Source: Eubacteriales bacterium (GTDB lineage Bacteria > Bacillota > Clostridia > Lachnospirales > Lachnospiraceae). Taken from it: 36,779 nucleotides of DNA. The notes under the pieces are model-generated. The model was not told where the DNA came from. It did no database searches and worked only from the letters and a program-made list of their open reading frames with translations. Shown one piece after another: positions 29,919 to 36,779 of the stretch. The number at the start of each line of letters is the position of its first letter. Positions within the stretch are counted from its first letter, which is position 1. The DNA lies in NCBI GenBank assembly GCA_030526715.1, contig JAUNCG010000022.1, positions 1-36,779 of the forward strand, written 5' to 3'. A program made the position numbers and the translations under genes.

Positions 29919-31235
29919 TCAGATCAGATAAATATATCCCAGCAGTCTTCTGCCCTCTGCCCACTTATAGATGCTCTGGTATGCAAAGGTAATGTTCTCT
30001 GCACTCGGCTTCGATGTAGTCACGCCATAGCCTGACTCAGATACATAGGGAACGCCTCCGATAATATTCTCGACCACCGCAATATGCGCATCCCCTGTCA
30101 CGCCGTAGGAGAACACCGCGAGTGCGCCGATCTTCGGCGTGGAGCCATAGCTGAAGCTGCCCTTCTGAATATTCATATTGAAGATACCCACAGGGTCATA
30201 GCCAAAAATCGCCTTCACCTTATTGATATCTCCCCCGGCTGTAGCCACGATCTCCAAAGCTCGTCCGCAGGCATACCAAGTACAATTGCCCTTTACATAG
30301 TGAACTCCGTTGAATACCTTACCGGTAGGCGCCAGACTATTATACTTATAGTAGATGTTGTTCTTCTTGTTATAGTAATATGCATTGTTCGCCGCAGGAC
30401 GTGTCGTACGCGCCGTAAAACCGGCCGGAACCACGACAGGCTCTGTGGTATTCAGATAAGTCGTATCCGTCGCCGAGGCTGCAGAAGCGCCTGTCGCATT
30501 AGCGCTTACATTCACATTACCTGCCGCCACACTGACGTTACGGTAAACCACGACCGCACTGGTTCCTTCACTGTCCGTCACGGTCAGCTTATACTTATAG
30601 GATCCTGCGGATAATCTGTCAAAGGACATCGCCATATCGATCGGAGAATTCCGCAGTTCGTAAGACTTGGAATTCGGCTTCACGTTCTTGGAATAAACCG
30701 CCTTATTATTGCTGTCGATGATTTTCGCATTGATCTTCTTGATCTTATAGGTAGAGGTCACCTTCCCTCCTACGGAATAAGCTGCTCCGCCGGTGATCGT
30801 GATATCCGCGCTCGGCACAGGGTTGACGATACGGATCTTACCGGTGCCTCCCACCTTGAACTTCTTATTGATTACGCGCTTTTGATATCCCGTATTATCA
30901 ATACAAAGCACCTTGTAATAGTATGTACCGACCTTCAGCTTGTCAAAGGCTAAAAAAGCATCCGCAGACTGTAGGCTGTAGGACGTAGTCCCCGGAGTCG
31001 CCACATATCTTTGCAGGCACTTGGTATCTGTGGAATTGTAGATGGTGCAACGTACTTCCTTCAATGGATTGGAGGAGGTGATCGTACCCTTCATATTAAA
31101 AAATGCTCCCTGCTTCAATGTCGCAGGCTTGCTCGCTCCCGATATGGAAATCTTTCCAGCCGCCTGCACCTGCAGTGGCAGCGCCAGCAGTATCATACAG
31201 CACAGTATAAATAGTATCTTCTTTTTTACGCTCAT
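29919..31235 (-). CDS. Secreted CHAP-domain protein with Ig-like repeats
   Basis: This 438-residue protein starts with a signal peptide (about 1-26: KKK, a hydrophobic core, then VQA-AG). Two similar beta-rich repeats at about 30-130 and 135-235 each end in LKVGTYYYKV or LSAGSYKYKL. A low-complexity serine/alanine/threonine linker follows. The C-terminal CHAP amidase/endopeptidase domain has its nucleophile at Cys318 (GNCTWYACGRA) and its histidine at 384 (GDAHIAVVENI). CHAP enzymes cut peptidoglycan stem peptides or cross-bridges. AAGGAG lies 7 bases before the ATG at 31235; the open frame extends 9 codons further. It has its own strong promoter, so it is independent of hemW. Confidence 0.87.
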   Translation of the reverse strand: MSVKKKILFILCCMILLALPLQVQAAGKISISGASKPATLKQGAFFNMKGTITSSNPLKEVRCTIYNSTDTKCLQRYVATPGTTSYSLQSADAFLAFDKLKVGTYYYKVLCIDNTGYQKRVINKKFKVGGTGKIRIVNPVPSADITITGGAAYSVGGKVTSTYKIKKINAKIIDSNNKAVYSKNVKPNSKSYELRNSPIDMAMSFDRLSAGSYKYKLTVTDSEGTSAVVVYRNVSVAAGNVNVSANATGASAASATDTTYLNTTEPVVVPAGFTARTTRPAANNAYYYNKKNNIYYKYNSLAPTGKVFNGVHYVKGNCTWYACGRALEIVATAGGDINKVKAIFGYDPVGIFNMNIQKGSFSYGSTPKIGALAVFSYGVTGDAHIAVVENIIGGVPYVSESGYGVTTSKPSAENITFAYQSIYKWAEGRRLLGYIYLI

Positions 31236-31319
31236 AAGCTTCTCCTTACATCTGTAAATCACTTCTGTTCAGATCATTCATTCGCATTTCTTCAAATATT
31301 TGTAACACAAATTTACTTA

Positions 31320-31348
31320 ATTATACTACACCCTATCGCTTTTTGCAA
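31320..31348 (-). promoter_or_regulatory. Sigma-A promoter of the CHAP-domain gene
   Basis: On the minus strand there is TTGCAA (31343-31348), a 17-base spacer and TATAAT (31320-31325), a consensus -10. The leader is about 77 bases. The rest of the 31236-31448 gap is AT-rich, with no clear hemW terminator. Confidence 0.85.
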
Positions 31349-31448
31349 CTTTTTTAATACTTTTTAAACATTTCCGTAAAAATCCATCTGTTTTTTCTTT
31401 AAATACTATAGAAAAATACCATATATTCTTACCAGATCAGCAGATCAT

Positions 31449-32621
31449 TCACAGTAAGAACTTTGACATAGCATAATTTGCAAGATCCATTCCTTTCTCC
31501 GTCAAGCGCAGAAATTCTTCGCATTTCTCCAGAAGTCCCTCCCGCTGTAAATCTTCTATCACTTTTCCGTAAATCTCTTCTGTACTTCTTCCAAATCTTT
31601 TTTCAAATTCCACGGTACTCACTCCCCGCGTGAGCCGCAGTCCCAGAAACATGGTCTCCTCCATCTGCTCCGACGTCGTCAGTCGGTCGGGTACTTCCAT
31701 GCGATAGCTGCCCTTCAGATACTCCTCTAATTCTTCGGTATTTGCGCTTCTGCTTTCTTTCATCAGAGAGGCTGCTCCAAGGCCAAAGCCCCGATACTCT
31801 TTTCTCTGCCAATAACCGCAGTTATGCCGACACTCGTATCCCTTTCTGGCATAATTAGAGATCTCATATCGGTGATATCCATGCTCCTCCAATATCTGCT
31901 TTGTACGATGGTACATCTGTCGCTCCGTCTCTTCGTCCGGAAGCAGACCGCTCTCCTCTCCCTTTGCCCGAAGTCCTGCCGCCTCCCCATATTTCTCGTA
32001 AAAGGGCGTGCCTTCCTCTATGATCAGGCTATAGGCGGATATATGCTCCGGTCGAAGCTTCAGCACACGCAGCAAACCTTCCTCCCATGAAGCAGCAGTC
32101 TGTCCCGGCAGTGCGGACATCAGATCAATATTTCGATTGCGAAACCCTGCCTCCTCCACCATTTCCCAGCTGTCAAGAAAATCCTCCCAAGTATGGATTC
32201 GCCCGAGAAGTCTCAGCTCCTCATTATGCACAGACTGGAGGCCGAGACTTATGCGGTTGATTCCGGCGTTTCGATAAATCTGCAGCTTCTTTAGAGATAA
32301 GGTTCCGGGATTCGCTTCTATACTGATCTCTGCGTTTTTTTGAAAGTCAAACGTTTCATACAGAGTCTCTATCAATGCCGCAATGTTCTTTGCGGGCACT
32401 GCGGAAGGCGTCCCGCCACCGATAAATACACTGCTGACCTCATATTGCTCTGTCCAAGGAAATGCTTCGATCTCCCCTTTCAGAGACGCAAAATAGCGGT
32501 CATACAGCTTTGCCGTATCACCGCCTGCTCTGTCCTTTCTGCCAAAGGACAGAAAATCACAATATGCACATTTTTGAACACAAAAGGGAATATGAAGATA
32601 AAGTTCCAGTTCTTTTTTCAT
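31449..32621 (-). CDS. hemW: Radical SAM heme chaperone HemW
   Basis: The 390-residue protein resembles oxygen-independent coproporphyrinogen oxidase, but the cluster motif is CVQKCAYCDF (Cys14, Cys18, Cys21), with phenylalanine where HemN has a fourth cysteine. That places it in the HemW heme-chaperone group. The segment IGGGTPSAVPAKN and the C-terminal HemN domain are present. The ATG at 32621 shares one base with the lepA stop (TGATG); a TTG one codon earlier is also in frame. lepA-hemW adjacency is widespread in Firmicutes. No heme-synthesis genes are in the window. Confidence 0.93.
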   Translation of the reverse strand: MKKELELYLHIPFCVQKCAYCDFLSFGRKDRAGGDTAKLYDRYFASLKGEIEAFPWTEQYEVSSVFIGGGTPSAVPAKNIAALIETLYETFDFQKNAEISIEANPGTLSLKKLQIYRNAGINRISLGLQSVHNEELRLLGRIHTWEDFLDSWEMVEEAGFRNRNIDLMSALPGQTAASWEEGLLRVLKLRPEHISAYSLIIEEGTPFYEKYGEAAGLRAKGEESGLLPDEETERQMYHRTKQILEEHGYHRYEISNYARKGYECRHNCGYWQRKEYRGFGLGAASLMKESRSANTEELEEYLKGSYRMEVPDRLTTSEQMEETMFLGLRLTRGVSTVEFEKRFGRSTEEIYGKVIEDLQREGLLEKCEEFLRLTEKGMDLANYAMSKFLL

Positions 32622-34435
32622 CAATTCTCATCCAGCTTCAGAACACTCATGAACGCCTTCTGCGGAATCTCTACATTGCCGACCTGACGCATGCGCTTCT
32701 TACCTTCCTTCTGCTTCTCCAACAGTTTCTTCTTACGGCTGATATCACCGCCATAGCACTTCGCCAGTACATCCTTTCGCATGGCCTTGACCGTCTCTCT
32801 GGCAATGATCTTGCTGCCGATCGCAGCCTGAATCGGGATCTCAAACAGCTGTCTCGGAATCTCCTCCTTTAGCTTCTCGCACATCTTCCTTCCGCGCTCA
32901 TAAGCAGTCTCCGCATGAACAATGAAGGACAGCGCGTCCACCTCTTCACGGTTGACCAGAATATCCAGCTTCACAAGCTCTGATCTCTGATATCCCTTCA
33001 TCTCATAGTCAAAGGAGGCATAGCCTCTGGATCGCGACTTCAGCGCATCAAAGAAATCGTAGATGATCTCATTCAGCGGCAGATCATACTTCAGCAGCGC
33101 GCGGGTCTCCTCCATGTACTCCATACCGAGATAGGTACCTCTGCGTTCCTCGCAAAGCTGCATGATAGAACCGATGAACTCCGTCGTCACCATGATCTCC
33201 GCGCTTACCACAGGCTCTTCCATATATTCGATCTCCGATGCGTCCGGCAGATTCGTCGGATTCGTCAGATCAATCACCTCGCCGTTAGTCTTATGCACCT
33301 TGTAAATAACACTGGGAGCGGTCGTCACCAGATCCAGATTGTACTCTCGCTCCAAACGCTCCTGAATGATCTCCAAATGCAGCAGTCCCAGAAATCCGCA
33401 GCGGAATCCAAAGCCCAAAGCCACGGAGGTCTCCGGCTCAAACTGCAAAGACGCATCGTTGAGCTGCAGCTTCTCCAGCGCATCTCTCAGATCCGGATAC
33501 TTCGCGCCATCTGCCGGATACATGCCGCAATATACCATAGGATTTACCTTCTTGTAGCCCGGAAGCGGCTCTGCGCACGGACGCTCTGTATTCGTAATAG
33601 TATCGCCCACACGGGTGTCCTTGACATTCTTTAGACTGGCTGTGACATAGCCAACCATTCCTGCAGAAAGCTCCTCACACGGTATAAACTGACCGGCTCC
33701 GAAATAACCGACCTCCACTACCTCCGCCTTCGCGCCGGTAGCCATCATGGTAATGGGGGTACCCTTGCGAATGCTGCCCTCCTTGATACGGCAAAATACG
33801 ATGACACCCTTATAAGAATCGTAAATAGAATCAAAAATCAACGCCTGAAGCGGCGCGGATGCGTCTCCGGTCGGTGCCGGGATCTTCTCCACGATCTGCT
33901 CCAGAACCTGATCGACATTCAGACCTGTCTTTGCAGAAATCTGCGGAGCATCCTGTGCTTCAATGCCGATCACATCCTCGATCTCATTGATCACACGCTC
34001 CGGATCTGCACTGGGCAGGTCGATCTTATTGATGACCGGCATGACATCCAGATCATGATCCAGCGCAAGGTATACATTCGCCAACGTCTGCGCTTCGATT
34101 CCCTGCGCCGCGTCCACCACCAGAATCGCGCCGTCACAGGCCGCAAGGCTGCGGGATACTTCATAATTAAAGTCTACATGCCCCGGCGTATCAATGAGGT
34201 TGAAAATATACTCCTCCCCATTTTTCGCCTTGTACACGATACGCACCGTCTGCGCCTTGATCGTAATACCGCGTTCTCTCTCTAACTCCATATTGTCCAG
34301 CACCTGTGCCTGCATCTCACGGCTGGTCAGTAGCCCGGTCATCTCTATGATGCGGTCTGCCAAGGTAGATTTGCCGTGATCGATATGGGCGATGATGCAA
34401 AAGTTTCTTATTTTACTCTGATCTATTCCTGCCAA
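32621..34435 (-). CDS. lepA: Elongation factor 4 (LepA), ribosome back-translocation GTPase
   Basis: LepA is a translational GTPase acting on stalled or misassembling ribosomes. The 604-residue protein has the P-loop [10 protein letters not shown] near residues 17-26, switch motif DTPGHVDF, and [11 protein letters not shown]-like domains II, III and V follow, then the LepA-specific C-terminal domain ending in [20 protein letters not shown]. The start codon is TTG, with AGGAGG upstream. It is followed by hemW with a 1-base overlap and preceded by spoIIP, with a candidate promoter overlapping the spoIIP end. Confidence 0.98.
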   Translation of the reverse strand: MAGIDQSKIRNFCIIAHIDHGKSTLADRIIEMTGLLTSREMQAQVLDNMELERERGITIKAQTVRIVYKAKNGEEYIFNLIDTPGHVDFNYEVSRSLAACDGAILVVDAAQGIEAQTLANVYLALDHDLDVMPVINKIDLPSADPERVINEIEDVIGIEAQDAPQISAKTGLNVDQVLEQIVEKIPAPTGDASAPLQALIFDSIYDSYKGVIVFCRIKEGSIRKGTPITMMATGAKAEVVEVGYFGAGQFIPCEELSAGMVGYVTASLKNVKDTRVGDTITNTERPCAEPLPGYKKVNPMVYCGMYPADGAKYPDLRDALEKLQLNDASLQFEPETSVALGFGFRCGFLGLLHLEIIQERLEREYNLDLVTTAPSVIYKVHKTNGEVIDLTNPTNLPDASEIEYMEEPVVSAEIMVTTEFIGSIMQLCEERRGTYLGMEYMEETRALLKYDLPLNEIIYDFFDALKSRSRGYASFDYEMKGYQRSELVKLDILVNREEVDALSFIVHAETAYERGRKMCEKLKEEIPRQLFEIPIQAAIGSKIIARETVKAMRKDVLAKCYGGDISRKKKLLEKQKEGKKRMRQVGNVEIPQKAFMSVLKLDEN

Positions 34436-34466
34436 GTATTTCTCCTCCTATGTAACTCTATCACGC

Positions 34467-34496
34467 ATTTTAGCACACAAATCCGACACTTGTCTA
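34467..34496 (-). promoter_or_regulatory. Candidate promoter of lepA-hemW
   Basis: On the minus strand there is TAGACA (34491-34496), an 18-base spacer and TAAAAT (34467-34472). The -35 box overlaps the stop codon of spoIIP. It would let the housekeeping lepA-hemW pair be expressed in growing cells, separately from the sporulation genes upstream. Confidence 0.5.
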
Positions 34497-35675
34497 CTCC
34501 CCTTTCAGCACCTGATCCAGCACATTTGCAAATGCCTCCATAGCATTTTTCTCCTCCGCCACGGTATTCAGCTGGGTTCCGGCTTCCAGCAGCAGACTTC
34601 GGGGGCGCAGATGCATATTAAAACGATATGCCATCAGATAAATATTTCTCATCAGATCCGGATACATGGTCTGTGCCTTCACCTGTGTCTGAAGTGCGAA
34701 TGACAGATTTTCTTCTATATAATTGTTCGGCAGGTAGACGATATCCTGTCCGTCCGCTGTTCTGCTCATCCCCACGATCAGCATCAGCCTCGCGGCCGGC
34801 TTCCCGTGATATTTCGTCACAAATTTCGTGCCGTCCACCCCATCCCGGTGCAGATCGATCACCACCTGAATCGAAGGGTATTCCTCCAATATCTCCGTAA
34901 TTCGTTCCTGCGCCCGGTCATAGGCAATATTGCGATCCAGCACTCCATCCACCAGATCAAACACTCCCCGCTCATGGATCACCCGATATCCGTATCTCTC
35001 CGTTAATATGTCAGTCAGATAATCTCCCACTCCCAAAATGGTCGTCCTGTCATCCCCCTCCACCGAATCTGCAAAAGCCTCCTGCGAATGCGTATGATAG
35101 ATCAGAATCTGTGGCTGCGAGGCATTCTTTTCCATAGTCAGATCTATGGCCGCCAGAGTATTTCCGTTTAGTCGTTCCTCATCGATCGTCGTTGTGACGT
35201 CCATGGAAAAATATCGGTTCAGCAGCTCAGAATAACTCATTTCAGAAATATCCACAGCCTTACGCTCGGTCTGCGCAGATTTTTCAGGTTCCTGTGGACT
35301 GCGCGGCTGTTTATGCTCCTCCGCCTGTGCCTCTGCCTGAACGATCAGTGCGTACTCTTCACTGCTCTCCACCCTTTTCTTTTGCTTTCTCTGCTCTTTC
35401 AAATACCGCTTTAACGGGAAGGTTTCCTCCATGAGTTTTTCCGGAAGCTCCTGCTCTGTCATACCGTCTGTCTCCGAGACCGCATAGGAAAGGACAGGCA
35501 GATATGTGCCCGCCGTCTGCGTTTCTATCCTGTCATAAATCGCGGATAGCAGGGGCGTACTCTGAAACATCCCGTTTTCCTCCGCAATCGATATACTATT
35601 TACGATAATATACCCACCGATCGCTGTCAGACATCCTAACAGCACCAGTCGTACCAGTCGTTCCCAAAACTCCAT
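34494..35675 (-). CDS. spoIIP: Stage II sporulation protein P
   Basis: SpoIIP is a membrane-anchored peptidoglycan amidase/endopeptidase that works with SpoIID and SpoIIM to drive engulfment of the forespore. The 393-residue protein has an N-terminal membrane helix (about 7-28), a charged, probably flexible region (about 80-140) and the amidase-like domain. That domain has zinc-ligand segments YHTHSQEAF (193-201) and VIDLHRDG (272-279). The start follows GAGGTG at 7 bases. It lies 36 bases after gpr, a pairing common in spore formers. Confidence 0.96.
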   Translation of the reverse strand: MEFWERLVRLVLLGCLTAIGGYIIVNSISIAEENGMFQSTPLLSAIYDRIETQTAGTYLPVLSYAVSETDGMTEQELPEKLMEETFPLKRYLKEQRKQKKRVESSEEYALIVQAEAQAEEHKQPRSPQEPEKSAQTERKAVDISEMSYSELLNRYFSMDVTTTIDEERLNGNTLAAIDLTMEKNASQPQILIYHTHSQEAFADSVEGDDRTTILGVGDYLTDILTERYGYRVIHERGVFDLVDGVLDRNIAYDRAQERITEILEEYPSIQVVIDLHRDGVDGTKFVTKYHGKPAARLMLIVGMSRTADGQDIVYLPNNYIEENLSFALQTQVKAQTMYPDLMRNIYLMAYRFNMHLRPRSLLLEAGTQLNTVAEEKNAMEAFANVLDQVLKGE

Positions 35676-35711
35676 AGTTGTCCACCTCGGGACATTATAT
35701 GCGCTTTCTTC

Positions 35712-36620
35712 TTATTTTATGTCTGAAATCGGAGCGTCTGAAAATGCAATGTTGAGCGCTTCCGCCAAGGTAAAGCTGACTCTGCGGATCGTCTCGTCAA
35801 TGTCCTTAGGGGTAACAAACATGGTGCTCAGCTGCATTGCAATACGCTCCCGCAGGCTCTGCTGATATTCTCTCGCTTCTGCCACCTGCTCCATGGCATC
35901 GTTGACAATGGTAGCCGCATCCACTACTGTGGGAACCCCGATGGCGATCACCGGAATCCCCAGCAAATCTTCCCGGATACCTTCCCGGTGATTTCCGACA
36001 CCGGAACCGGGATTGATCCCGGTATCCGTAATCTGAATGGTTCGGTTCAGACGACGTGTGCTTCTGGCGGCCAATGCATCAATGGCTATCACTGCCTCCG
36101 GCTTTGTCTCACGGACAATTCCGCGCACCATTTCCAGCGTCTCCATCCCGGTCTGCGCCATAACTCCCGGCACCACCGCACTCACGATCCGGTTCATTTT
36201 CCCGGAGTATGATTTCCCGTATTCTCTGACCATGTGTCGTGTGATCTGCAGCTGATTCACTACCTGCGGTCCCAGAGCATCCGGCGTCACCTCCCGGTTA
36301 CCAAGCCCCACCACAAGCACAGCGTCTCTCTCCCCCAGCAATTTTCGCACATATCCCGCCAGCATCTCGGACACTCTTCTCTGTTCCTCCTCATTTTCCG
36401 AGGAAAGATTCGGTGCCTCAAGCGTAATGTAATTCCCCACAGGCTTTCCCATTGCCCGCGCACCGTTTTCCGTTTCGATCACTACGGTAGTCGTATATAA
36501 TTCATGCTCCTCATCCGCCGCCTCCTCAATGCGCACTCCCCGGATCTCCACATGATCCTTTGCAAAGCTCTCCCGAGTCTCGAGCGCCAGATCCGTCCGA
36601 ACCTGAAAATTCCCCTGCAT
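35712..36620 (-). CDS. gpr: Germination protease GPR (SASP endopeptidase)
   Basis: GPR degrades small acid-soluble spore proteins during germination and is made as a zymogen in the forespore. The 302-residue protein begins MQGNFQVRTDLALE; the segment RTDLALE matches the family's N-terminal self-processing site, which mimics the SASP cleavage site. The core contains LVVGLGNREVTPDALGP and IAIDALAARS. I chose the ATG at 36620, 7 bases after GGAG. An ATG at 36638 is also possible (GAGG 6 bases upstream), and the frame stays open to the window edge without similarity. A weak sigma-G-like -10 (CATTATA, 36665-36659) lies upstream, but I found no matching -35. Confidence 0.95.
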   Translation of the reverse strand: MQGNFQVRTDLALETRESFAKDHVEIRGVRIEEAADEEHELYTTTVVIETENGARAMGKPVGNYITLEAPNLSSENEEEQRRVSEMLAGYVRKLLGERDAVLVVGLGNREVTPDALGPQVVNQLQITRHMVREYGKSYSGKMNRIVSAVVPGVMAQTGMETLEMVRGIVRETKPEAVIAIDALAARSTRRLNRTIQITDTGINPGSGVGNHREGIREDLLGIPVIAIGVPTVVDAATIVNDAMEQVAEAREYQQSLRERIAMQLSTMFVTPKDIDETIRRVSFTLAEALNIAFSDAPISDIK

Positions 36621-36698
36621 ACCCTGTCTCCTTTCCATGTCACGCCTCAAACTCTCTCTATAATGCAATATTTTTTGCAAAAAAGCGAGAATTATGTA

Positions 36699-36727
36699 TT
36701 GACATCCGACGATAGTTGCACTAAAAT
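36699..36727 (+). promoter_or_regulatory. Divergent sigma-A promoter reading out of the window
   Basis: TTGACA (36699-36704), a 17-base spacer and TAAAAT (36722-36727) on the plus strand. No coding start follows before the window ends at 36779. In related genomes I recall rpsT (ribosomal protein S20) lying divergent to gpr; that identity is inference. Confidence 0.75.
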
Positions 36728-36779
36728 CCGATTTTTGACACCTAAAGATTAAATTAAGCCTCGTATCCCTGATAAACAC

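Noticed and set aside
35712..36779. A 355-residue GPR reaching the window edge
   Set aside because: The first 50 or so residues have no family similarity and overlap a divergent promoter. GPR proteins normally begin shortly before RTDLA.

Overview
This window looks like ordinary core chromosome of a low-to-mid GC, endospore-forming Firmicute. It most resembles Clostridia of the Lachnospiraceae type; that placement is inferred from gene content and order, not from a search. Pointers are CodY, HrcA/CIRCE heat-shock control, RNase J, IreB, a TrmR/TrhP pair, an HPr-like orphan, and the spore genes gpr, spoIIP and sigK. Almost every gene lies on the minus strand. Only two small genes, an HPr-like protein and an exported SGNH hydrolase, lie on the plus strand. 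I saw no prophage, insertion sequence, CRISPR array, toxin system or defence island. No gene-free stretch exceeds 300 bases; the longest, 213 bases at 31236-31448, holds a strong promoter.

Layout from left to right. A tRNA-Gly(GCC) with its own promoter (1-147) is followed by a HEAT-repeat methyltransferase and guaB (177-3188), then a small membrane protein (3237-3803). groES-groEL (3906-5955) sits behind a perfect CIRCE operator. Next come codY, topA, dprA and a ComM/YifB ATPase (6072-11841), with a leader palindrome in front of the ATPase gene. A second minus-strand block (11890-19351) runs, in transcription order, mtaB, ireB, ruvX, a DUF1292 gene, rnj, ylbF, an MltG-like fragment, trmR, trhP and sigK. 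It combines tRNA modification, RNA decay and late sporulation control, and several of its genes overlap by a few bases.

The HPr-like plus-strand gene (19486-19719) shares a two-way terminator with thiI. The block 19810-28979 is the heat-shock operon, hrcA-grpE-dnaK-dnaJ, running on into prmA, rsmE, a cysteine desulfurase and thiI. It also starts at a strong promoter with a perfect CIRCE. So both class I heat-shock operons of this organism, and their repressor gene, lie within about 25 kb. The convergent exported SGNH and CHAP proteins (29033-31348) sit between hrcA and hemW. The right end (31449-36620) is gpr, spoIIP, lepA and hemW, and a divergent plus-strand promoter at 36699 points out of the window.

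Working together, the genes cover protein folding under stress (GroESL, DnaKJ-GrpE, HrcA), translation quality (LepA, PrmA, RsmE, MtaB, TrmR/TrhP, ThiI plus its sulfur donor) and nutrient sensing (CodY, GuaB). They also cover DNA handling (TopA, DprA, RuvX) and sporulation (SigK, SpoIIP, GPR). The most interesting points are regulatory or architectural: a sigK with no pro-sequence and a candidate sigma-K promoter, a long GGGGACGG-type hairpin between dnaK and dnaJ, an HPr-like protein without the phosphoryl-accepting histidine, and an MltG-like protein without a catalytic domain. I found no clearly undescribed multi-gene system.
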